Shown piece after piece: positions 30,169 through 39,838 of a stretch of DNA of 64,000 bases. How positions within the stretch are numbered: the first letter of the stretch is position 1; each line of letters opens with the position of its first letter. Source of the stretch: Amblyomma americanum (taxonomy: Eukaryota > Arthropoda > Arachnida > Ixodida > Ixodidae); NCBI RefSeq assembly GCF_052857255.1, contig NC_135497.1, forward strand, positions 552,172,113-552,236,112. The letters are read 5' to 3'. Position numbers and translations under genes: made by a program. The notes below the pieces were generated by a model. The model worked only from the letters and a program-made list of their open reading frames with translations, did no database searches and was not told the origin of the DNA.

Positions 30169-30328
30169 GTTTAGTTTAGTTTATGGAGTTTAACGTCCCA
30201 AAGCGACTCAGGCTAACAGATACGCCGTAATGAAAGGCTCTGGAAATTTCGACCACCAGGGATTCTTTCATGTGCACTGACATCACACAGCACACAAGCC
30301 TCTAGAATTTCGCCTCTATCAAATTAAT
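30169..30328 (-). repeat. Ruka-like SINE, headless
   Basis: Reverse-strand copy of the body: TTTATGGAGTTTAACGTCCC, AAAGCGACTCAGGCTA, GGAAATTTCGACCACC, AGAATTTCGCCTC. It stops at TCTATCAAATTA, so the tRNA head is absent. A CR1-like LINE follows directly. Confidence 0.85.
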
Positions 30329-30334
30329 GTTTTT

Positions 30335-31382
30335 TTTTGTGGCACAACAACCTTAACTGCCATCTAACATTACATCAACCATTCGCTTGTTCGCAGATGA
30401 CTGCATAATTTACCGCAAAATCCGATCACCTGCAGACCTTCTTGCACTTCAAAGGGACCTCGATCATGTAACCGCTTGGTGTTCATCATGGCAAATGTCA
30501 CTTAACACTGAAAAATGCAAGTTAATGACATTCAGCCGCAAAAAATCTAACTCTTCGTTCAATTACATGCTCGATAACAGCTTAGTCTCTCAGGTGTCTT
30601 CTTACAAATACCTCGGTGTCCATTTTTCATGTAACTTGTCCTGGTCCACTCATATACAGAAAATAACAGCTAAAGCATCCCGGACCTTAGGATACCTAAA
30701 ACGGAATCTTCATGGAACTCCTGCTACTACCCGTAAGCTCGCCTATCAAACATTTGTTCGTCCGCAACTCGAGTATGCATCATCCATTTGGTCACCTCAC
30801 CAGGCTTATTTAATTAACTCCCTTGAATCAGTCCAAAATCGTGCTGCGCGTTTCATCTCCAGAAACTATGACCGTCACTCAAGCGTCACAAACATTAAAT
30901 TATCGCTCTCTCTTTGTACCTTGCAATCACGAAGATTAATTGCTCTAATCTGCTTATTTCACAAGATAGTCTATAGCACTAACCTTTCGACTCTCCCTCT
31001 TGCCCAACCTCACCGCACCTCGCGCCGTTTAAACAACCATCTCAGCTTCAAACGCCTTTCAGGTAAAACCGTTGCATTCAATTCATCCGCTTTGCCGCAG
31101 GCTATTGTTCACTGGAATGGTCTTCCGGAACACATCGTCAATATTCGTGATCCAGCTTCTTTTAGGACCGAAATAACAGCCATTTTTTCTAATTACTGAC
31201 GCGTCAATAACTATTGTATAATGATGTTCTTACTGTTTAATGAGTACTAACAGTCAATCAGCATTATATAATCGTGTCATTCATGCTCCTGTTATTACCC
31301 CTATTTATGTAATCCCCCCCTCACACAATACTCCATGCTTGGAGCCTGTGAGGCAACGTGAATAAATAAATAAATAAATAAA
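30335..31382 (+). mobile_element. CR1/L2-like LINE, 5'-truncated
   Basis: Begins inside the RT (SNITSTIRLFADDCIIYR) and ends in a C-rich block, GGAGCCTGTGAGGCAACG and an ATAAAT tail (about 31362-31382). Same family as the fragment at 2205-3125. The 813-nt coding part is uninterrupted, so it is fairly young despite truncation. Confidence 0.82.
30387..31199 (+). pseudogene. C-terminal RT of CR1/L2-like LINE
   Basis: 270 codons, with the ATG-like start inside block C: FADDCIIYRKI (catalytic FADD), then WQMSLNTEKCKLMTF (block D), SSYKYLGVHFS (block E) and the connection region QLEYASSIWSP, NRAARFISRNYDRHSS, FNSSALPQAIVHWNGLPEHI. It lacks the endonuclease and RT fingers, so it cannot act alone. 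A stop follows FSNY at 31197-31199. Confidence 0.82.
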
Positions 31383-31735
31383 TGAAGCACTTCACCTTTT
31401 TGTGTAGCAGTTCGGGCCAGATTACGCGCACTTTCTGTTTTACGCTGTGGCATGTTATAAGGTGTGCATACACATGGTTTATATCGTTAAACAGGTGCGA
31501 AATGAACCGAGATAGGTATGGGAGCACATTCAGGTGGCTGGAAACAAATATGGCAACAAGAAAAACCTGTCTGCATTATTTGGGATATGTGTCAGCTGAG
31601 AATAAGCCTTCTAGAATAAGGAATGCATGCATATGAAAAACAAATGAAGGATCATTCAGTGCCAGGAGGTAACATTGCTTGAATCAATTTGCAATAATTT
31701 ACTTGCAGTTCTGGGGATTGCTTGCTGTAGCTTAA
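31383..31735. other. Unassigned spacer
   Basis: No feature seen apart from possible splice acceptors (TTACTTGCAG near 31708 and TTGCTGTAG near 31732) ahead of the FAR1-like coding block. Confidence 0.4.
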
Positions 31736-32215
31736 CTCATATTGATGCCTGTTCCTTTGTCGCCGATTTTGAAAGCTGGAAGGATCACGAGGAAAAGACT
31801 GAGCTTGTCTACTTTGTTCTGTCAGGAGGTACAAAACATCTGGCACCTGGAGGGACAAAGAAGTATCTGGTTTGTCATCGCTCAGGGTTATATGTGAAGA
31901 CAGGAAGAGGTAAGCGCCTATCAAAGGTTCATGGTAGTCTGAAATGTGAGAGGAACTGCTTGGCGACAATGGATGTCATTGAAAAAAATGGAAATATGGT
32001 AGTAGACTATCAAGGTGAACACTACGGCCATGAGAAAGAGCTACGGTGCCAGCCCTTGTCACAATTGCTGACCAGAAAGACATTGCATGCAAGCTGAAGC
32101 TGCAGGTCCCTCGTAGGGTTATTCTTTCAGATGTACGTTCGCCTGCAAGAGCTCCACTGGACAGGCTTCACCTCCTGACCTCATCAGAGGTTCAGAACAA
32201 GGTCTGCACCTCTCT
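31736..32215 (+). pseudogene. FAR1/FLYWCH-like zinc-finger exon (MULE-type)
   Basis: SFVADFESWKDHEEKTELVY, then GTKKYLVCHRSGLYVKTGRGKR, GSLKCERNCLATMDV, MVVDYQGEHYGHEKE. This is a Cys/His metal-binding fold (Cys, Cys, His-x-Gly-His) like the FAR1/FLYWCH/WRKY-GCM1 type that precedes MULE transposases and related host genes. A one-base frame change near 32040 leads to VTIADQKDIACKL, VILSDVRSPARAPLDRLHLLT, with which the family continues. It may end at a splice site near 32205. No transposase core was found downstream. It could be an exon of a domesticated gene or a dead MULE. Confidence 0.6.
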
Positions 32216-32457
32216 CTTGCCCTTTATCTTATGGTGTGCGTCTTATTGTTATGACTCGAGGCTAAGCTGATTTAAAGGAACCATGTACTGACTTTTGCAG
32301 ATTACGTTTTTTTAGCAGCAATCAAGGGCTACTTTCTCCACTAAACAAAAATCTCTGATTCGGAGGTCAGGGACACACCAGAACAATTTATCACCTAATT
32401 TTTCCATACGGTAGTCTCACTTTCTCCTTCGAGACAGGGACGCTTCTGCTTCCACTC

Positions 32458-32603
32458 CGCCACGGCGGCTCGTGTACTGTGCGATGTCAGTGCACGTTAA
32501 AGAACCCCAGGTGGTCGAAATTTCTGGAGCCCTGCACTGCGGCGTCCCTCGTAGCCTGAGTCGCTTTGGCATGTTAGACCCCCAGAAACAATAAACCATC
32601 ACT
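32458..32603 (+). repeat. Ruka-like SINE, partial
   Basis: Begins CACGGCGGCTCGTGTACTGTGCG, keeps GTGCACGTTAAAGAACCCC and GGTGGTCGAAATTTCTGG and ends GACCCCCAGAAACAATAAACC. Most of the tRNA head has been lost by an internal deletion joining CGGCGG to CTCGTGTACTG. Confidence 0.85.
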
Positions 32604-33470
32604 TTTTCGTAGCGATTGGAGTCTGCAAACTCTTTTATGAATGCAACCACTGCCACACTGCCTAGGTGCCACGCAGTAGCAATATTGAGTGTGACATTAA
32701 CCGGGATGCATAGGTTTTTATTAAAACTAGAGTTGAGAATGCTAAGGCGGTTTTGAGAGTACTGTCAGTAAAATATCACGCAAAGGCAGGTACCAGGAAC
32801 TGCTTTTGCCGGCTGTAGTGCTGGCATTGCTAGGCAAGCCACTAGCAGTATAGTGGCAGTCTACGTTTTTAAATACATTAAAAGGAATGCTCAGAAAGCA
32901 TGGTTAAACCTTGTGAGAAACTACTACAGTAGGATAAAACTTAAAAAACTGCAGTTACTAACACTGGGCCATTGTCCACAGCGTAATGTATTACTCCACT
33001 GGCCAGTCATAATGGTTGACGAAATCAGCTTGTTGTTGCTTGACTACATAAGCAAGCCAGGCATCGCAATTGTAGAGCTAATTTTTTTGTTGTAGCTGTG
33101 ATTAGCCTTTTGTTTAGGGAGCAAGAAAAGTTTAATACTGGGCTACTTTTTTGTCACTACTTTTTCCTGAATGGGGGCGAGCTTCACTGCAGACTTAAAT
33201 TGCATCCGACTATAGTTGCAAGACAGAAAAACTCTAAGATAACTAAACCTTCAAGTAAACATAAAAGAATTCTGTTTTGCAGTCCGTGTTGTTTATTAAG
33301 TGTAGTGTAATAACCCGAGATGTTGCTTAACGGCTTAGAAAGCTACAAGGTTTTAAGGAAGCACTGCACAACCATTCGCTCTGGCACGGGTTCTTTGTCA
33401 ATTTAAAATGCAAATTTCTGCCAAAATTGCAAGTTCTCTTCTGGCTGTTATCGTGGGAAAGATGTACACG
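32604..33470. other. Unassigned sequence
   Basis: AT-rich, with no protein, RNA or repeat signal that I can support. Confidence 0.4.
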
Positions 33471-33704
33471 ATGGTTTGGTTTATGGATTTAATGTCCCGT
33501 AGCGACTCGGGCTATGACGTATGCTGTAATGGAAGGCTCCGGATAATCTCAACCACCTGGAGTTCTTTAATGTGCACGCACACTGCACAGTACACGGGTG
33601 CCTTGTGTTTTGCCTCTATCGAAATGCAGCCACTCTGGCTGGGGTGAAACCTGAGTCGTCCAGCTCGGTAATCGAATGCTCTAACCACTAAGCCACCAGA
33701 GCGG
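33471..33704 (-). repeat. Ruka-like SINE, full length but diverged
   Basis: Runs from GGTTTGGTTTATGGATTTAA to the tRNA head CTAACCACTAAGCCACCAGAGCGG. The B-box region has drifted (GGTTTCACCCCAGCC on the element strand). Older than the copy at 52796. Confidence 0.85.
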
Positions 33705-34350
33705 GGAAAGCTGCAAGAATATGCCAACATATCTATACTCTTTTCCGATAGTAGACTGTCTCTGTATGATATGGGGCCACAAAAATGAAAAGTTTTAAAT
33801 TAGCAGTTAGGATCACAATTATTTCATGTGAAAAAGCTTGTTTCGTTTCCTTTTCTACACTCTGAAATATATACTCTGTGGCGAAGAAGCTTGCCGAGGC
33901 ACGTCTGTCTGCTACTGTGTGTTCACGAATCTATACCTAGAGTTAAGACACACCATTCACAAGCAATTGGCTGACGTGCTTCCGTCTGCTCACCTCCAAA
34001 CTCCCTGAGGCTCCCCTGGCTGCCCCAGTCAGTTATTCAGAACCTGTGGCCCCAGTCTGAGCTCCAATCAATGCCACCTTGCATGCTGAGGCTATTGTGC
34101 AGCTGCTGCCAGCCCATATTTGTTTTATACAAGGGCTAACGTTTACCACGTGTTGGCTGTAGATTTTTTATGAAGAAATAGCAAGCTAACTGATGTGTCA
34201 AGCATGAGTTACTCTATCCGGCAGGTGTCGTTTGTATGTGTTGCAATGTTTGGTTGTGAGTTCGTAATGTTTGAGCGTTTAGGAAGTTCTTATACTTCAA
34301 ACAGTTAAAGTGTGGTGCGAATAAAATGGCAAATGATATTCACTAACTAT
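33705..34350. other. Unassigned sequence
   Basis: No gene or repeat recognised between the two SINEs. Confidence 0.4.
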
Positions 34351-34583
34351 CTGTGGTTTATGAGGGTTCAGTGTCCTAAAACAACCTGGGCCATGAGGGA
34401 CGCGCCAGTGAAAGGCTTCGGAAATTTCGACCACCTGGGGTTCTTTAACATGCACTGACTTCGCACAGTACACATGCCTCTAGAATTTCGTCTCCATCAA
34501 ATTTCAACCGCCACGGCCAGGATTGAACCCACGTCTTTTGGGTCAGCATCCAAGCGCCATAACCAATGAGCAACCGCAGCAGC
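34351..34583 (-). repeat. Ruka-like SINE, full length
   Basis: From CTGTGGTTTATGAGGGTTC to GCGCCATAACCAATGAGCAACCGCAGC. The element-strand B-box reads GGTTCAATCCTGG. Moderately diverged, with all parts present. Confidence 0.88.
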
Positions 34584-35395
34584 TTCGCTAACTATCCAAC
34601 CTTTCTATTATGGGCACACCCCTAAATTTTAGACAATTTGTTTTTGTGTAACAAGTATGCAAATGCATAGAAATCTAAAAGAAGGGTACAGCAGCTATGG
34701 GGGATCACCAGTGACCTTCACGCTGTGGGCATGATAAGGAAAGCGTTATTGGAGGGAGGACACTATAAAATGCACACTTGTGGAGTGTGGCATTTGTTTG
34801 GTAGGTCATCTTTTGTTGGCCAGCACTGATATATGAAAGGAAAAAATACAGTAAACAAAGCTGTGATTTAAACTTAGGCTGGGAATATGTTTGACAGCAG
34901 CCAAGTCAGGCAGCAGTTGAAAATTAAATTCGCTTTGTGTAATTGGAGGTATGGAATAATTTTTTCATTAATATGAGCATACTGATATATTGAGAAAACG
35001 GCAGATAATTAGACACAGTTAAGAGTTCAGTATGCTTTCTGGAATTTGAAAACTCTGTACAGGTTTACATTTCAACTCTCAGATCATGAAACTGCCACAT
35101 ATTGAAAATGTTGCTGTTCATTATTTGTGCAGACCTAGTCTGGGGCCTTTTAAAAAGTTAGGTGTGTAACTCTCCTTGTATTATGCACACCTCTACGTCA
35201 TGGAAGGCAGTTCATTCACGCTCTCACTCACATCCAATCAATTGCACTCGCACTCATGACCACTCGTACTGACAGCCACTCGCTCACACACGCGACCACC
35301 CACTCACAATCACGTTATCACACTTGTGTCACATGCATGCGATACGAGTGCACTCGTGAGTGAGTGTGCTGACCTGTGATATTATGTAGGCAGTG
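34584..35395. other. Unassigned, with degenerate CACTCAC repeats
   Basis: Nothing identified up to 35205. From about 35210 to 35370 the sequence is rich in imperfect CACTCAC/CACTCG motifs, a low-complexity decayed repeat. Confidence 0.45.
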
Positions 35396-35866
35396 GCACT
35401 AACTGGCCTGGGTGGTACACCAGTGAGAAGTGCCCCCAGTGCTGGCGCCACTTGTGCTCAAGTTGCTTTTGTGTGCCATGAATGCTGCAGTGTGAATGGG
35501 CGACAGCAACTTAGAGTGTTAAGTTCACGAAACGTCTGTCCTGTCCCAGCAGTGTCTGTCTGTGCCTTGTGAAAAGCATTAGTGGGCTCTGCAGTGTAAA
35601 AGTTGCTTACAGTGGTGGTCCTGCTTTCCAGTGGTGTGCTCAGTGTGTACAGTTGTGGTCTGCAGCCAAGTGGCACTAACTGGCCTGGGTGGTACGTGAG
35701 AGATGCCCCCAGTGCTGGCGCCACTTGTGCTAAAGTTGCTCTTGTGTGGCATGAATGCCATGATGTGATGCGAGAGGTGCTGCTAGTGCTTGTGCCACTT
35801 GCATGGTGTGAACAGGTGTAATATGCTGTGACGACGCAGACATTTCTCATGTCTGCGGGTGGTTAT
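35396..35866. repeat. Duplicated GGCCTGGGTGGTAC block
   Basis: A block of about 100 bp starting GCACTAACTGGCCTGGGTGG, with CCCCCAGTGCTGGCGCCACTTGTGCT inside, occurs at 35396 and again at about 35672. The second copy runs on into GATGCGAGAGGTGCTGCTAG and GAACAGGTGTAATAT (35767-35825), which recurs at 36717-36775 directly beside Gypsy-1. An LTR-like scrap (ACGCAGACATTTCTCATGTC, about 35834-35866) follows. Confidence 0.7.
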
Positions 35867-35900
35867 CCACATTATCCAGGCGAACATTTGATGACATCCG

Positions 35901-36240
35901 GTCTGTCGATAGTAAAACCAGCCAAGGAATCTCTTTCCGGTCATCCTCAGATGCTTCACCCCGTTGCAAATTTGCAGTGCGAAAAAGCGCTCTGGCAGCT
36001 GACAGCTCAAATGTCGACTGGCGTTTCTTTGCATAAGCTTTCAATGGCTTCTCGAGCTCGCAGAAATCAGTCCACATGTGCATTGTTTCAAGTGCGGAAC
36101 GAAATTGGCTAGGCATTCAGTCTGTCAGTAGTAAAAGCAGCCAAAATCTCTTCCTGGTCACCTTGAAATGCTTCGCCCTCCTTGCACTTTTGCAATGCAA
36201 AGAAGCGATGTGGCAGCTGACTGTCTTAGTGAGTGCCTTG
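35901..36240. repeat. Tandem duplication, 219-bp period
   Basis: GTCTGTCGATAGTAAAACCAGCCAA at 35901 recurs as GTCTGTCAGTAGTAAAAGCAGCCAA at 36120, with downstream matches (GATGCTTC.CCC, TTGCAATGC.AAG, TGGCAGCTGAC). Two diverged copies, no conserved ORF. Confidence 0.75.
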
Positions 36241-36336
36241 CTTTTCATGCTGCCTTCTCCGCACTTCGGCCGCTCGTATATAAGCGCATCGTAGTAGTAA
36301 TTGAATCAAAGCAGTTTAAAGTCGTGAATTGACACA

Positions 36337-36447
36337 TGGGTTGCGAGGGACGCCGTATTGGAGGGCTTCGGATTAGTTTAGACCGCCCGGGGATTTTATA
36401 GCATGTGCCAACATCGCGCACACCACACCGCAGTGACTGCTGCTGCA
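36337..36447 (-). repeat. Very degenerate Ruka-like SINE remnant
   Basis: GGGTTGCGAGGGACGCCGTA, GGAGGGCTTCGGA, CCGCCCGGGGATTTTATAGCATGTGCCAACATCGCGCACACC follow the order of the family body but at low identity. Confidence 0.5.
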
Positions 36448-36775
36448 TCCTAGTTTTTCTTGTTGCGTGCTGCCATGTTTGGGCCGTTTAAATGTTTGCG
36501 CACCTACGGTTAGTCATTAAACATGATACGAATCAGAATTCGTCAGAACTGTAACTTTGGCAGCTGGGGAAACGTGTCGCCTGGTGTTGTATTTGTAATT
36601 CTAGGAGGAGACATTTCTGCTGTTCGCGATTTTGAGCGTATCAACTGGCAACATATCAAGAAGGTCTTAATGTATATTCATAGTCTAGGGAAGTGGCACA
36701 AACAGGCCAGGTTGTGATGCGAGAGAGGTGCTGCTAGTGCTGTTGCCAATTGCGTGGTGTGAACAGGTGTAATAT

Positions 36776-37000
36776 TGTCACGAGGTGGTGACGGGAACTC
36801 CGCCGGGGTCACGTAGCACCGACTGGGGTCCGGTCTTGAGGAAGGCCCAGAGCAGCTCGTAAGAGAATACTTTAATAGGCTGGCTTACGCCCACTAAGAA
36901 CAGCTCTGAAAACTCAGCGGCGGCGATAGCAGCGAACGTGCTCGGCGGTCGTCGGCTAACAGAATGCCGCCTTGGAATGCCCGCCGCTCTTAGCCGTGCT
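36776..37000 (-). repeat. Gypsy-1 left LTR (3' LTR, truncated)
   Basis: Matches 42001-42205 closely, with a GCC/GAC base difference early and an extra 13 bp (CGCCTTGGAATGC) at about 36967-36979. It begins TGTCACGAGG at 36776. It breaks off at TTAGCCGTGCT, where pol coding (GCCGTGCGACGTGG) takes over; GCCGTGC is shared by both sides, so about 220 bp of LTR were probably lost by a microhomology deletion. Confidence 0.8.
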
Positions 37001-39810
37001 GCCGTGCGACGTGGACAACTTCTGAGCGTGTGCGGCGTCTCTGGGATGCTGTAACTCCGTCAGGGACGACTTCATAGTCCAGATTACCCAGTCTGCGAAG
37101 AATCCTGTACGGGCCGAAATAGCGGCGCAGAAGTTTTTCACTCAGTCCGCGGCGGCGAATCGGCGTCCAAACCCAAACTCTATCGCCTGGCTTGTATTGC
37201 ACTGCGCGTCTTCGAAGATTGTAGCGTCGGGCGTCAGTGCGCTGCTGGTCTTGTATTCTCTCACGGGCAAGTCGTCGAGCTTGTTCTGCGCGCTGCAGGT
37301 AGGCGGCGACGTCGAGGTTACTTTCGTCGGTAACGTCGGGCAGCATGGCGTCGAGTGTGGTCGTGGCCTCCCTCCCGTGGACGAGACTAAATGGTGTCAT
37401 TTGGGTGGTCTCTTGCACAGCGGTGTTGTAGGCGAACACCACATAGGGAAGAATGACGTCCCATGTCTTGTGTTCTGCGTCTACGTACATAGAAAGCATA
37501 TCGGCGATGGTCTTGTTGAGGCGTTCTGTAAGCCCGTTTGTCTGCGGATGGTACGCAGTTGTTCTCCGGTGACTTGTATGGCTGTGCTGCAGAATGGCCT
37601 GGGTTAGCTCCGCCGTGAACGCTGTCCCCCTGTCTGTTATCAGTATTTCGGGGGCGCCGTGTTGTAAAAGAATGGATTCGACGAAGAATTTGGCGACTTC
37701 TGCTGCTGTGCCGTTCGGGAGGGCCTTTGCTTCGGCGTACCTGGTGAGATAATCGGTCGCCACAATAATCCACTTGTTGCCCGTCGTTGATGTTGGGAAG
37801 GGGCCAAGTAGGTCCATACCGACCTCCTGGAAAGGTCTTGATGGCGGTCGAATCGGCTGCAGGAACCCTGCTGGTCTTTTCGGTGGCGTTTTCCGGCGTT
37901 GGCATTCACAACTCGTAACGTAGTGCGCGACGTCGGAGGATAGACGAGGCCAGTAATATCTCTCTTGGATTCGGCGGAGGGTGCGAGTAAACCCGAGGTG
38001 GCCAGCCATTGGTTCGTCATGCGAAGCCTGCAGAATTTCCTCCCGAAGGCTCTTCGGGACGACGAGAAGGTAGGCGGCCTTTTTCGGTGAGAAATTCTTC
38101 TTCACGACGATTCCCTGTTGCAGACAGTAGGACGATAGTCCACGCCTGAAGAGGGCAGGAGGTGAAGGAGACTTCCCCTCAAGATACTCGTGCAGGCGCC
38201 GCTGTAGGTCAGGATCAGATTGCTGCTGTCGTGCGAAGTCGCTGGAACTTAGCAGTCCAAGGAAAGCGTCGTCGTCATCGTCTTTTGGCGTCGTGTCGAC
38301 AGGGGCTCGTGACAGGCAGTCAGCGTCGGAGTGCTTTCGCCCAGACTTGTAGACCACCGTGACGTCGAATTCTTGGAGGCGCAAGCTCCATCGAGCGAGA
38401 CGGCCAGAGGGGTCCTTCAAGTTAGCCAGCCAGCACAATGCATGGTGGTCGCTCACAACCTTGAACGGGCGTCCATACAAGTAGGGACGGAACTTCGATG
38501 TAGCCCAGACGATCGCAAGGCACACCTTTTCAGTGGTCGAATAGTTCGCTTCTGTTTTCGACAATGAACGACTTGCATACGCTATTACTTTTTCGACTCC
38601 GTTTTTCTGGACGAGCACGGCGCCTAGACCAAAGCTGCTTGCGTCGGTATGGATTTCTGTCTCGGCGTTTTCGTCAAAGTGCCCTAGCACCGGTGGAGAC
38701 TGCAGGAGACGCTGAAGTTCGTTGAAGGCTTCCGCTTGTACCGAATTCCATGTGAATGGTACGTCTGCCTTGGAGAGCTTGGTCAGAGGTTTCGCGACGC
38801 GCGAAAAATTCCTCACAAAGCGTCTATAATAAGCACACAATCCCAGAAATCTGCGGACCGCCTTCTTGTCATGAGGCTGCGGGAAATTGGCAATGGCGGC
38901 TGTCTTCTGCGGGTCGGGGCGCACGCCGTCCTTGCTGATGATGTGGCCGAGAAACAATAGTTCGTGGTAGGCAAACCGGCACTTTTCAGGCTTCAGGGTA
39001 AGTCCGGATAACTTGATTGCGTCGAGTACTGCCTTCAGCCTCCGGAGGTGTTCCTCGAAGCTCGCTGCGAAGACTACAACGTCGTCTAGATAGACGAGAC
39101 AGGTTTGCCACTTGAGGCCTGCCAACACTGTGTCCATTACCCTTTGGAAAGTTGCGGGTGCGGAGCAAAGCCCAAATGGCATGACTTTGAACTCGTACAG
39201 TCCGTCCGGTGTGATGAAGGCAGTCTTTTCCCGGTCTCTTTCGTCGACTTCAATCTGCCAATATCCACTCTTGAGATCCATCGACGAGAAATAATTGGCG
39301 TGGCAGAGCCTGTCCAGAGTGTCGTCGATCCTCGGGAGGGGGTAGACGTCTTTTTTCGTATTTTGTTCAGTCGCCGATAATCGACGCAGAATCGAAAAGC
39401 ACCGTCTTTCTTTCTCACTAGAACGACCGGTGCCGCCCATGGGCTCTTCGAAGGTTGGATGACGTCGTCGCGAAGCATTTCCTCTACTTGGTCCCGGATG
39501 GCCTGTCGTTCTCGCGGCGACACACGGTAAGGGCTTTGGCGGAGAGGTCTGGTGTGTTCGTCGGTTATAATTCGATGTTTGGCTATCGTCGTTTGTCGCA
39601 CCTTTGATGACGAGGCGAAACATTCGCTGTAACTTTGAAGAAGAAGGGTGATTTTCTCTTGTCGGTCCCGGGGTAATGCTGGGTTGATGGCGAACGTGGG
39701 AGCATGGTCTTGCTTTAGGCTGTCATTTGCAGGTTCGTCGGAGATGATGAAGGCGTCCAGTAAATCAGTTGCTTCGTCCAAGAACGCAATTGTGCCTCTG
39801 TTGAGGTGTC
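36990..39810 (-). pseudogene. Gypsy-1 pol (RT, RNase H, integrase)
   Basis: RT: the N-terminal part in one frame (RQSPYRVSPRERQAI, APVVLVRKKDGAFRFCVDYR) is shifted at T/A runs near 39350-39362 into an uninterrupted 877-codon frame with DVYPLPRIDDTL, MPFGLCSAPATF and CLVYLDDVVVF (YLDD). RNase H: EIHTDASSFGLGAVL, CLAIVWATSKF, VVSDHHALCWL, HSDADCLSR. Integrase: HDEPMAGHLG and SCECQRRK (Cys pair spaced by one residue, normally two), DYLTRYAEA, LITDRGTAFTA, HPQTNGLTERLN (D,D-35-E type) and a GPY/F end (RRYFGPYRILRRLG). One frameshift makes it a pseudogene, but decay is slight. Confidence 0.85.
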
Positions 39811-39813
39811 GGT

Positions 39814-39837
39814 GACATCTGGTGGAGGTGCGGGGTA
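39814..39837 (+). repeat. Inverted repeat at Gypsy-1 inversion, left
   Basis: GACATCTGGTGGAGGTGCGG plus GGTA. Reverse complement of 41977-42000 with two mismatches. It lies at the start of the element's leader, where the primer-binding region would normally abut the LTR. Confidence 0.85.
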
Positions 39838-39838
39838 C

